A stretch of 64,000 nt of DNA from NCBI GenBank assembly GCA_017881265.1, contig JADGRA010000014.1:162150-226149 (forward strand), written 5' to 3'. The notes under the pieces are model-generated. The model was given only the letters and a program-made list of their open reading frames with translations. It made no database searches and had not been told where the DNA came from. Shown in pieces: positions 52,486 to 60,662 of the stretch. This DNA comes from Myxococcaceae bacterium (GTDB taxonomy: Bacteria > Myxococcota > Myxococcia > Myxococcales > Myxococcaceae). Each line of letters opens with the position of its first letter. Positions within the stretch are counted from its first letter, which is position 1. Made by a program: the position numbers and the translations under genes.

Positions 52486-53291
52486 GACGCGCCGGCTTCA
52501 CGCTGCTGGAGGTGGTGGTGGCCATGGCCATTCTGGGCCTGGGGCTGCTCGCCATCTTCGACCTCAACGCCGGTGCGGTGGCGAGCCACGCCTACGTCAA
52601 GCGCATCACCATCGCCACGCAGCTCGCCCGGGCGAAGATGACGGACCTCGAGCAGGAGCTCTACGACAAGGGTTTCGAGGTAGACGACGTCGAACGGTCC
52701 GGAGACTTCGCTGCTGAGGGCTGGACCGGTTTCTCCTGGAAGGCGCGCATCCTCGCCCCCAAAACGGCCGGCGTCAGCGCGGACAAGCTGCTCGAAGGGC
52801 TGTTCGGCCTCCCGGCTGGGGAGGGGGGCGGGCTGGCCTCGCTCTTCTCGGGCCCGGGCGGTGCGGACGGTGGGCTGGCCAGCCTGGCCTCGACCGCCCT
52901 CTCGGGCGGAATCAGCAATTCGGCGCTGCCTCCAGGCGCCACCGGCCCCTCGGGCATGCAGGCCCTCGGCCCCTTCTCGGCCATTGCTCAGACGCAAACC
53001 ACCCAGCTGCTCGACCAAATCCGCCGCGGCGTGCGCGAGGTGCGTCTCTCTGTCTCCTGGAAGGAGGGGATACGCACCGAGTCTCTGGACGTCGTGACGC
53101 ACGTGGTGTCCCTGCAGCAGGGCTCGGACCGAAACGGTGCCCCCGGGGTCGCTTTGGGGCTGGGCGGCACGGGTGCGGTGCCTGCAGCCCCGGGCGCCAC
53201 CGCGCCGGCCGTGAATCCGGCAAGTCCGCCCGGCGTTGCTCCTCCATTTCCCATCCTCCCACGACGCGCCTGGACCGGGAACGGGGGCTGA
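52482..53291 (+). CDS. gspI: Minor pseudopilin GspI, unusually long
   Basis: A 269-residue pseudopilin, about twice the usual length. The leader is MRRAG|FTLLEVVVAMAILGLGLLAI, then the expected helix and beta domain. A Gly/Ala/Ser-rich insertion at roughly 95-170 and a Gly/Ala/Pro-rich tail from about 213 account for the extra sequence. GspI caps the pseudopilus with GspJ and GspK. The GTG start overlaps the gspH stop. Its role in the tip is assigned by order and N-terminus. Confidence 0.88.
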   Translation: MRRAGFTLLEVVVAMAILGLGLLAIFDLNAGAVASHAYVKRITIATQLARAKMTDLEQELYDKGFEVDDVERSGDFAAEGWTGFSWKARILAPKTAGVSADKLLEGLFGLPAGEGGGLASLFSGPGGADGGLASLASTALSGGISNSALPPGATGPSGMQALGPFSAIAQTQTTQLLDQIRRGVREVRLSVSWKEGIRTESLDVVTHVVSLQQGSDRNGAPGVALGLGGTGAVPAAPGATAPAVNPASPPGVAPPFPILPRRAWTGNGG

Positions 53292-53295
53292 CGGG

Positions 53296-53967
53296 ATGGT
53301 CCGGCGCGGCTTCACGCTTCTGGAAATCATGGTGGCGGTCGCCATCACGGCGATGATTGGCATCACCATCGCGGCCGCCTTCACCAGCGGCTTCCGGGCC
53401 AAAGAATTGGTGGAAGCGGAGGCCGAGCAGTACCGGGGCCTGCGCACCACCCTGGACCGGATGGTGCGTGAGATTGGCGCGGCCTTCGTCAGCGACCGCT
53501 ACGACCAGCGCCGCTACCGCGACCAGAACGACCGGCCCACCAACTTCATCGGGACGCGCGACAAGCTGCTCTTCACCTCCATGGCCCACCAGCGGCTGTA
53601 CGCCGACGCCAAGGAGTCGGACCAGATGGTGGTGGAGTACGGCGTCCGCGCCTCGACCAAGAAGGGAGCCAAGGGGCAGCAGGACCTCATGCGCCGCGAG
53701 AATCCCAATCTCTACGGCGAGGACAAGATGGACCGCGGCGGCATCGAGGACGTCCTTCTGGAGGACGTGAAGCGGCTGGAATTCTCCTATTGGGACTCGG
53801 ATAAGAAGGACTGGGTCAACGAGTGGGACACGCGCAAGCTGGACAGGAAGTCCATTCTCCCCACCCGCGTCCGCATCACCCTGGTCCGTGCCGACGAAGG
53901 TGGCCACGAGCAGCGCTACAGCACCGAGACGCGCATCATGCTCAACACGGAGATTCCGAGATTCTGA
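53296..53967 (+). CDS. gspJ: Minor pseudopilin GspJ
   Basis: A 223-residue pseudopilin with short leader and cleavage site RRG|FTLLEIM, helix FTLLEIMVAVAITAMIGITIAAAF, and the typical GspJ beta domain (LDRMVREIGAAFVSDRY; LEDVKRLEFSYWDSDKKDW). It forms the tip complex with GspI and GspK. The ATG at 53296 follows the gspI stop by 4 bp; the stop overlaps gspK (TGATG). Confidence 0.92.
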   Translation: MVRRGFTLLEIMVAVAITAMIGITIAAAFTSGFRAKELVEAEAEQYRGLRTTLDRMVREIGAAFVSDRYDQRRYRDQNDRPTNFIGTRDKLLFTSMAHQRLYADAKESDQMVVEYGVRASTKKGAKGQQDLMRRENPNLYGEDKMDRGGIEDVLLEDVKRLEFSYWDSDKKDWVNEWDTRKLDRKSILPTRVRITLVRADEGGHEQRYSTETRIMLNTEIPRF

Positions 53968-55235
53968 TGCCCTCCAGGCGGCCAAAGAATCAGCGTGGAG
54001 TGGCGCTGCTCCTGGTGGTGGTGTCCATCGCCATCCTGGCGGCGGTGGCGGCCGAGTTCGCCTACAGCTCCCGGGTGGACCTGCAGCTGGCAACGCACCA
54101 GCGCGACGCCCTGCGGGCCGAGTACCTCGCCCGCAGCGGGCTCGGCATGGCCCGACTGCTGCTGCAATTCCAGAAGCAGCTCGACACCTCGCTGCAGAGC
54201 CTGACCGCCGCCCTTCCCGGCGGCCTCGGAGGCAGCTTCAACCTGCAGCTGTGGCGCATGGCGCACATCGACTGTCAAACCCTGGGCCGCTTCCTCCCGG
54301 ATGCCGCGGACGCGGGCTTCGCTGGACCGAAAAAGCAGGGCGTCGACGGCCGCCTCCCGGAGGGGCAGCTGTCCGGGCTTGGCACCGCCTTCATCGACTA
54401 CGGAAGCTTCCGCGGCTGCTACGGCAGCACCATCGAGGACGAGGAGGCCAAGCTGAACGTCAACCAGCTCGACAGCCTGCTCACCGCGGGCGCTGGCGGT
54501 GCCGCCGTGCAGCGCCTGTACCTGCTTCTGACCGACAAGCGCTTCGAATTCGTCTTCGACCGCGAGGACGCCAACAAGGTGAAAGTCACTCCGGCAGACA
54601 CGCTCATCAACATCAAAGACTGGGCAGACTCGGACGACCTGGTCTCGACGCTCACCGTCAACCAGGCAGGCGCCCAGGTGAGCGCGGGCTTCGCGGATGA
54701 GCCGGGCGTGTACGGCCGGTACCTGCCCCGCTACCGCCCGAAGAACGCATCCATGGACTCCCTGGACGAGATGTACTTCGTCCATGGCGTCGGAGACCGG
54801 TTCATGGCGGCATTCGGAGACCGGCTCACCGTCTACCCCGACGTCAACGCCCGGCTGAATGTCAACACCGATGACCCGATGGTGCTGGCGCTGGCCGTGC
54901 GGACGGCCGCTGACCCGGCCAAGCCCGACGGGCGGCTGTCCGACCCGGTCTTCCTGGACGCCCTGGTGCAGAAGCTGGCCGCTGCCCGAATGCTCAACCC
55001 CATGGGGATGACGGTGTCGGCCTTCGTCAACGTCCTGGTCCAAGCAGGTATTGCCGTGAACCCCCAAATCACCAGCAACCTGGTGGGGAACTCCTTTCTC
55101 GGCGACCACACCAAGACGTTCAGGGTGACGGCCACCGGGGAAGTCGGCGACGTGCAGCGCACCGTCACTGCGGTGGTTCGCATCACGCAAGCCCAGGATG
55201 GCCTGGGCCGGCTGCTGTACTGGAAGGCGGACTGA
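53967..55235 (+). CDS. gspK: Minor pseudopilin GspK
   Basis: A 422-residue tip pseudopilin. The leader NQRG|VALLLVVVSIAILAAVAAEF lacks the Glu5 of the other pseudopilins, as is known for GspK. It has the large inserted alpha domain and the pattern DEEAKLNVNQLDSLL and VNARLNVNTDDP typical of the family. It sits at the apex of the pseudopilus and is thought to contact substrates or the secretin. The ATG overlaps the gspJ stop (TGATG). Confidence 0.93.
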   Translation: MPSRRPKNQRGVALLLVVVSIAILAAVAAEFAYSSRVDLQLATHQRDALRAEYLARSGLGMARLLLQFQKQLDTSLQSLTAALPGGLGGSFNLQLWRMAHIDCQTLGRFLPDAADAGFAGPKKQGVDGRLPEGQLSGLGTAFIDYGSFRGCYGSTIEDEEAKLNVNQLDSLLTAGAGGAAVQRLYLLLTDKRFEFVFDREDANKVKVTPADTLINIKDWADSDDLVSTLTVNQAGAQVSAGFADEPGVYGRYLPRYRPKNASMDSLDEMYFVHGVGDRFMAAFGDRLTVYPDVNARLNVNTDDPMVLALAVRTAADPAKPDGRLSDPVFLDALVQKLAAARMLNPMGMTVSAFVNVLVQAGIAVNPQITSNLVGNSFLGDHTKTFRVTATGEVGDVQRTVTAVVRITQAQDGLGRLLYWKAD

Positions 55236-55242
55236 ACAGCGC

Positions 55243-56802
55243 ATGCCGCGAATTCTCGGTCTTGACCTAGGCAGCCACGCGCTCAAGGCGGTGTTGCTTG
55301 ACGTTGGGCGAAGCACGGTGCTGGCCGGCTGGACGGAGGTCCGCCGGGGCGACGGAAGCCCCGAGGAGTCGCTCCGGGTGGCGCTGGCCACGCTGCGTGC
55401 CGAACACCCCTGGCAAGTCGACCACGTGGTGGTGGCCATGCCCGGCGCGGCGGTGGCCACCCACGCCCTGGTACTTCCCTTCAAGGACGCCAAGCGCATC
55501 GAGGCGGCCCTGCCCTTCGAGGTCGAGAGCCAACTTCCGGTGGAGCTCGAGGACGTCCTCTTCGACTACCAGCCGGGGACGCGCACAGAGCAGGGCACGG
55601 AGCTGCTGGTGGGCGTCGTTCGAAAGGAAGAGCTTCGCTCGCTGCTCGAGCTGCTGGTGGCGAGCGGTTACGAGCCGCGCGTGGTGACGCATCCGGCGCT
55701 CGTCTACCGGTCACTCTTCGTCGGTCGACCGGAGGTGCTGGGTGCCGAGGGGGGCAGCCTGACGGCGTTGGTCGACCTCGGCCACCTGCGGACCGCGGTG
55801 GCCATCGGCACACCGGGCCAGGGACTCAGCTACGCGCGCGTCTTGCCCGGCGGCGGCCGGGACGTCACCGCTGCACTCGAGCGCGAATTCGGCGTCTCTG
55901 CGGTGGATGCCGAACGGTGGAAGGAGCAGGACGGCTCGCTCGCGCCGGTGGGGGGCCCGGAACATGCGCGCGCCCAGGAGGCCATCCGGAGGGCCCTGCA
56001 GCCTCTGCTGCGCGAGGTCCGCGCCACGCTGAAGGCCGCCACCACCCGCGACCGCCGTCCGGTGGGTCAACTCCTCCTCTGTGGGGGCACCTCGCAGCTG
56101 GCCGGCCTCAGCGAGGCCTGGGCCGGCGAGCTCGGCCTCCCGGTCAAGCCCTTGGCGGCGAGCGGGCATGCCGATCTCGCCCCGGAGCAGCGGGCACGCG
56201 GGGCCCAAGCCTGGGCGCTGGCGCTGTGCGGCGGCAGCCGGGCCGACCGGTTCAACTTCCGGCGCGGGGACCAGGCCTACTCCGGGCAGCTCGACTGGTT
56301 GCGCGGACGGCTTCCGCAGCTGGCCGTCTTCGCCGGGGTGCTGGTGGCGCTGCTGGTGACCTTTGGCGTGGTGCGCAGCGCGATGCTCGGCCGCCGGGAA
56401 GTCGCGGTGGATGCGCAGCTGTGCGAGCTGAGCCGTCGGGTCCTCGGGACGTGCGAGAAGAACTACGACCGAGCCCTCAACCTGCTGCGGGGCAAGGAGA
56501 GCCCGGCGACCGCGTTGCCCAAGGTGTCTGCCGCCGGATTGCTCGCCGAGGTGGCCGCGCGGGTGCCCCCGGACATGACGCTCAAGCTGGACCAGGTGGT
56601 GGTGGACCTCGACCGCGTGCAGATGCGGGGGGAGACCGACAGCTCGAAGAGCATCGACCGGCTGAGTGCCGCGCTGAAGGCCTTCCACTGCTTTCGCGAC
56701 GTGAAGGAGGGCAAGGTCGAGCGCACCAAGGACGGCGCTCGCGTCAGCTTCCAACTCGACGTCCTGGTCGACTGCGGCGAGACGACGCCGCCCGCAGGGT
56801 GA
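55243..56802 (+). CDS. gspL: Type II secretion inner-membrane protein GspL
   Basis: A 519-residue protein with an N-terminal actin-like cytoplasmic domain (PRILGLDLGSHALKAVLLD; LLLCGGTSQLAGLSEAW) that recruits GspE. A TM segment lies at about 365-383 (LAVFAGVLVALLVTFGVV) and a short periplasmic domain follows. It joins GspE to GspC and GspM. The ATG at 55243 is 7 bp after gspK. It is longer than many homologues because of the complete actin-like fold. Confidence 0.92.
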   Translation: MPRILGLDLGSHALKAVLLDVGRSTVLAGWTEVRRGDGSPEESLRVALATLRAEHPWQVDHVVVAMPGAAVATHALVLPFKDAKRIEAALPFEVESQLPVELEDVLFDYQPGTRTEQGTELLVGVVRKEELRSLLELLVASGYEPRVVTHPALVYRSLFVGRPEVLGAEGGSLTALVDLGHLRTAVAIGTPGQGLSYARVLPGGGRDVTAALEREFGVSAVDAERWKEQDGSLAPVGGPEHARAQEAIRRALQPLLREVRATLKAATTRDRRPVGQLLLCGGTSQLAGLSEAWAGELGLPVKPLAASGHADLAPEQRARGAQAWALALCGGSRADRFNFRRGDQAYSGQLDWLRGRLPQLAVFAGVLVALLVTFGVVRSAMLGRREVAVDAQLCELSRRVLGTCEKNYDRALNLLRGKESPATALPKVSAAGLLAEVAARVPPDMTLKLDQVVVDLDRVQMRGETDSSKSIDRLSAALKAFHCFRDVKEGKVERTKDGARVSFQLDVLVDCGETTPPAG

Positions 56803-56806
56803 GGCG

Positions 56807-57370
56807 ATGGACCAGCTGAGACAGCTCTGGGCGGACGCGCAGACGTGGTGGAGCGGGCTCTCCCGACGGGAGAAGGTGCTCGTCACCGCGGCGAGTGGGG
56901 CGGTGGTGTCCTTCGTGCTCTTCGTTGCGCTGTTCGCGCTGGCGAATGCCGCCGACGACACTCGCCGACGAACGGCGTCCAAGCTCACCCAGCTGGCCGA
57001 GGCCCAGGCCTTGTCACAGAGTTACGCTGAGGCCGAGCGGGCAAGAAAGGCGGACGAGGCGCAGCTGTCGAAGAGCGGCGTCAGCCTCATCACCTACCTC
57101 GAGGAGCGGGGAGCGCAAGCCGGGCTCGACATCCCCGCGCTCACCCCCAAGGCCGATGCCCCGGTTGGAGACGGCCGCATCATCGAGAGCACTGTCGAAC
57201 TGACCCTCACCGACGTGTCCCTCTCCAAGCTGCTGGCCTTCCTCACGGCGGTGGAGCGCGGGCCCGGCATGGTGCGGGTGAAGTCGCTGCGCCTGGAGCC
57301 ACGGCCCAAGGACAATGTCATCACGGCCTGGGCGACGGTCGCGACTTACAAGCTGAAGGAAGCCCCGTGA
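56807..57370 (+). CDS. gspM: Type II secretion inner-membrane protein GspM
   Basis: A 187-residue bitopic protein: short cytoplasmic N-terminus with SGLSRREKVLVT (family pattern), TM at about 25-45, a helical stem and a ferredoxin-like periplasmic domain (IIESTVELTLTDVSLSKLLAFLTAVERGPGMVRVKSLRLEP). It pairs with GspL in the inner platform. The ATG at 56807 lies 4 bp after gspL; the stop overlaps gspN (GTGA). Confidence 0.9.
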   Translation: MDQLRQLWADAQTWWSGLSRREKVLVTAASGAVVSFVLFVALFALANAADDTRRRTASKLTQLAEAQALSQSYAEAERARKADEAQLSKSGVSLITYLEERGAQAGLDIPALTPKADAPVGDGRIIESTVELTLTDVSLSKLLAFLTAVERGPGMVRVKSLRLEPRPKDNVITAWATVATYKLKEAP

Positions 57371-58290
57371 CTGACACCACGCCACGCTGGCGCATCAAGC
57401 TCAAGCTGAAACTCTGGCACCGCAGGGTCGGTTTCGCGGTCTTTGGCTCCCTCTGTTTCCTCCTCTTTTTGCCTCTCACCTTCCCGGTCGACGCCGCACG
57501 GGCGCGGCTTCAGGCCGAGGCCGAGCGCGCCGGGCTGGTGCTGCGCATGGACAACCTCTCCTCGGGCCCCTTCGGCGTGACCGCCCGGCGGGTCCGGGTG
57601 AGTCGGGCCTCGGACACGGACGCCGTGCCCCTGGTGGTGGACCAAGTGACCCTCCGGCCGACCCTTTTCCCACCGGGCCTGGCCCTCCGGGCCGTCCTGT
57701 TGGGCGGAAACGCCACGGCGTCCTTCCCGAGGTCCGGCCAGTCCCTGCGGATAAGGCTGTTCGGCGTCGACCTCTCCCGGGCGAACCTGAAGGCGCTGAC
57801 CGGCATCGACGCCGAGGGGAAGCTGGATGGAGAGCTCGCCCTGGACATGCCCGTCGTCCGGGGAGACCCGGACCTCTCCCAGGCCAGCGGCGTGCTGCGC
57901 CTTAACGGCACGGAGCTGGTGGTGCGAGGAGGAACTGTGACCGTCCCGCTGTTTGGCACCCCGACGCCGGTGGACCTCCCCCGGGCCGCGCTCGGGGCAC
58001 TCGACGGCGAGGTGACCTTCGAGCGAGGAGCGGGCACCGTGCAGCGGATGCACCTCAAGGGGGACGACCTCGAGTCCCTTGCTACCGGCACGGTGAAGCT
58101 CGCCCGCAAACCCGAATATGTGGAATTGGCGCTCGGCCTGCGCCTGCGGCTGGAGGCCGAGTTTCTCAAACGGCTGGGGATGGTCGGTGCCGGGTTCACG
58201 GCGCTGCCGATGGACGGCGAGCTGCCGGGCTTCCGGGATGCCCGGGTAAGCGGGTACTTGGGTCAGCCCACCTTCGCGCCTGGGCGCTGA
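57367..58290 (+). CDS. gspN: Type II secretion protein GspN
   Basis: A 307-residue bitopic membrane protein with one N-terminal TM (VGFAVFGSLCFLLFLPLTFPV) and a long beta-rich periplasmic domain. Pattern (LRMDNLSSGPFGVTARRVRVS) fits the myxobacterial/deltaproteobacterial type GspN, which is optional in T2SS. The GTG at 57367 overlaps the gspM stop. It is the last structural gene of the cluster. Its role is not established in any detail. Confidence 0.86.
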   Translation: MTDTTPRWRIKLKLKLWHRRVGFAVFGSLCFLLFLPLTFPVDAARARLQAEAERAGLVLRMDNLSSGPFGVTARRVRVSRASDTDAVPLVVDQVTLRPTLFPPGLALRAVLLGGNATASFPRSGQSLRIRLFGVDLSRANLKALTGIDAEGKLDGELALDMPVVRGDPDLSQASGVLRLNGTELVVRGGTVTVPLFGTPTPVDLPRAALGALDGEVTFERGAGTVQRMHLKGDDLESLATGTVKLARKPEYVELALGLRLRLEAEFLKRLGMVGAGFTALPMDGELPGFRDARVSGYLGQPTFAPGR

Positions 58291-58352
58291 GGTTTGAAAC
58301 CCGGAAAGCGGGCGTGCTAAGGAATTGCTGGTTCGTCTCCGGGGGGGCCGAC

Positions 58353-59732
58353 ATGCCAGAATTGGTGTTTCTGCGGCGGGGTGAGGAACTGCTGCGTATT
58401 GCGCTGGACCGCTCGCGAACAGTGCTCGGGCGGGGGGAGACGAGCGACGTCGTCATTCCCCATCCAGAGGTGAGCGCTCAGCAGGCGGCTGTGCTCTTCG
58501 ACGGGCGAGACCTCGTCGTGGAGGACCTCTCGGGCAAGGGCACGGTGGTGTCCGGCGCCAAGACGCGCCGGGCCTCCCTCCCCGTCGGGGCCGACATTGC
58601 GCTGGGCCCCTGGCAAGCCGTGTTGCGCGAGGCGGGCTCTTCCTGGACGTCCGAGCCACGGGTTTGCAGCGGCCTCGGCACGGTGCGCATTTTTTCGGCG
58701 CACGCGCTGCCGGCGCCGGCCTCCCTCGCCTCGCCGTTTGCCGCGGTCGTTCCGCCCGCGGGGCCGCCGACAAACGCTCAACCCATCATCGGCGCTGACC
58801 CCAGCATCCGTCAGCTCTCACACTTCATCGAGTGGGTCGCCCCATCTCCAGCGCTGGTGGCCATCTTCGGGGAGGCGGGTTCCGGCCGGGAGCTGGTTGC
58901 GCGCGCCATCCACACGCGCAGCTTCCGCGGCGAGCGGCCCTTCATCCGAGTGAGCTGCCGGGCCGTGGGCAGAGAGAACCTGGCCGTCGAGCTCTTCGGT
59001 CCACCGGGCGAGCCGGACGGCGAGGGTGCGTCCGGTTCCGGCGCCTTCAGCGAGGCGCGCGGCGGGACGCTGTTTCTGGACGAGGTGGGGGACCTGTCAC
59101 CAGAAGTCCAGGCGCGTTTTCTCCGGCGAGTCGCCTTGCGGGAGGCACGGCCGGACGAGGGGCGGGTGGTGGTGGCGAGCAGCCAGGACCTCCTCTCTGC
59201 CACACGGGCCGGGCTGTTTCGCGAGGACTTGTACGACCGGCTGTGTCTGGCCCCAATAGTCCTGGCGCCGCTGCGTCGCCGGCCGGGCGACGTCCCCGCC
59301 CTCGCCGAGCACTTCCTCCGGCGCTTCAGTCCCCACGGGCAGCTGGTGCGTCTCACCTCCGAGGCCCAGACCCGACTGTCTCGCTACTGGTGGCCCGGCA
59401 ACATCCGCGAGCTCCAGAACGTCATCCGCCGCGCGCTCCTTCTGCGCCATGGCGAGCGGATTGACGTCGCGGACCTGCGCTTCGAAGTCGCCTTCGGCGA
59501 GGCACTGCCCCCGGCGCGGGGCTTCGTCCCCGGCCTGACACTCGACCAGATGCTGCGCGAGCGGGAGCGTGAGATTGTGGAGAGCGCCCTGCGGCGCTTC
59601 GACAACAACCGCGAGCGCGTCGCCCGGGAGCTGGGCGTCGCCCGCTCAACGCTATTCAAGCGCCTCAAGGACTGGGGCCTCACAAGGCACGGAGAACCCG
59701 AGCCGCCTTCGGGCGTCTCGCCGGCGGCCTGA
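58353..59732 (+). CDS. FHA-AAA+ Fis-type regulator lacking GAFTGA
   Basis: A 459-residue protein. FHA domain at about 20-92 (LGRGETSDVVIPHPEVSAQQAAV), which binds phosphothreonine. AAA+ domain: the Walker A position reads GEAGSGRE (173-180), with Arg179 replacing the invariant Lys. Walker [13 protein letters not shown] is intact. The GAFTGA loop, which contacts sigma54, is replaced by GPPGEPDGEGASGSGAFSEA. A Fis-type HTH ends the protein (NRERVARELGVARSTLFKRL). It therefore looks like a degenerate enhancer-binding protein that may bind DNA and phosphoproteins but not open sigma54 promoters itself. ATG at 58353 has a G-rich site. Confidence 0.88.
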   Translation: MPELVFLRRGEELLRIALDRSRTVLGRGETSDVVIPHPEVSAQQAAVLFDGRDLVVEDLSGKGTVVSGAKTRRASLPVGADIALGPWQAVLREAGSSWTSEPRVCSGLGTVRIFSAHALPAPASLASPFAAVVPPAGPPTNAQPIIGADPSIRQLSHFIEWVAPSPALVAIFGEAGSGRELVARAIHTRSFRGERPFIRVSCRAVGRENLAVELFGPPGEPDGEGASGSGAFSEARGGTLFLDEVGDLSPEVQARFLRRVALREARPDEGRVVVASSQDLLSATRAGLFREDLYDRLCLAPIVLAPLRRRPGDVPALAEHFLRRFSPHGQLVRLTSEAQTRLSRYWWPGNIRELQNVIRRALLLRHGERIDVADLRFEVAFGEALPPARGFVPGLTLDQMLREREREIVESALRRFDNNRERVARELGVARSTLFKRLKDWGLTRHGEPEPPSGVSPAA

Positions 59733-59875
59733 CGGCGCGGCCCAGCCCGGCGTTGTTTGGTCTCCCCGGCCGGGAGGGCTGCGTCTGGCCCTTGGGAAAT
59801 CCCCACCCCCGCCGTCCGTACAGCAGCGGAATGGCCTCGTGGACAGCCCCCGTACGCTCGGCGACTCTGGGTCCA

Positions 59876-60616
59876 ATGGCCCCCGTGGAAGCCCGACCGC
59901 CCGCCCGGCTTGACCTGGGAAGGGTCCTGCTGCTGCTAGCTTTCCTCGCCATTGGCCTCGTCTTCTGGGGGTCGCCCCTCCTCACCCCGGTGAAGCTGCT
60001 GGTGGTGATGGGACATGAGAGCGGACACGCCGTGGCTACCCTTTTGGCCGGCGGCCAAGTCCAGCGGGTGGTGTTGTCTGCCGACCAATCCGGAGCCTGT
60101 CTGTCTGCCCTGCCACCGGGCACTTGGAGAACCATCCTCGTCTACTCGGCTGGCTACGTCGGAAGCGCCATCGCCGGTGCCGTGCTGCTGCTCTTGGCCT
60201 TCCGCTTCCAGATGGCCCGCGGGGTCCTGGCGGCCTATGCCGTGTGGCTGGCCGGCGTCGCCCTGCTGGTGGCCGGCAGCCTCTTCACCGTCGCCTTCTG
60301 CCTGGGCACGGCGGCGGTCCTCGGCGCTGCGGCGCGCTGGCTCCCGCTGCTCGGTGTGCGGCTGCTGGTGCTGTTTCTGGCCACCTTCACCGGGCTGTAC
60401 GCGCTCTTCGACCTGCGCGACGACTTGTGGAATTCGGCCGTCCGTGCCCAAAGCGACGCCGCGCTGCTGGCCGCGCACACGCCCATTCCAGCGCTTCTGT
60501 GGGCGGGCCTGTGGACGCTGCTCAGCGTCGTCATCCTCGGCTGGGGGGCCATGGTGGCGCTCAAGTCGCGGCCTGCGACGCAGTCCGGGCTTGCTCCTAC
60601 GACGGGCCCGTCCTAG
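59876..60616 (+). CDS. M50-type membrane metallopeptidase
   Basis: A 246-residue polytopic membrane protein with HESGH (47-51) in an early hydrophobic segment, the motif of M50B-like proteases (VVMGHESGHAVATLLAGGQVQ). Five to six further hydrophobic segments follow, with LWNSAVRAQSDAALLA near the end. It lacks PDZ domains and a clear LDG motif, so it differs from the RseP-type proteins in the window. The ATG at 59876 is a compromise; an upstream ATG at 59831 would add 15 residues. Substrate unknown. Confidence 0.72.
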   Translation: MAPVEARPPARLDLGRVLLLLAFLAIGLVFWGSPLLTPVKLLVVMGHESGHAVATLLAGGQVQRVVLSADQSGACLSALPPGTWRTILVYSAGYVGSAIAGAVLLLLAFRFQMARGVLAAYAVWLAGVALLVAGSLFTVAFCLGTAAVLGAAARWLPLLGVRLLVLFLATFTGLYALFDLRDDLWNSAVRAQSDAALLAAHTPIPALLWAGLWTLLSVVILGWGAMVALKSRPATQSGLAPTTGPS

Positions 60617-60662
60617 ACGCGACCCCTCGCCGCAAACCACCGCCTCTTCGAGGAAGGTTGTC

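Noticed and set aside
43035..59732. Type IV pilus instead of type II secretion
   Set aside because: GspC, GspL, GspM, GspN and the GspG-K pseudopilin series with a GspG calcium-loop motif define a T2SS; no PilA, PilT, PilM-Q or PilQ-like genes are present.
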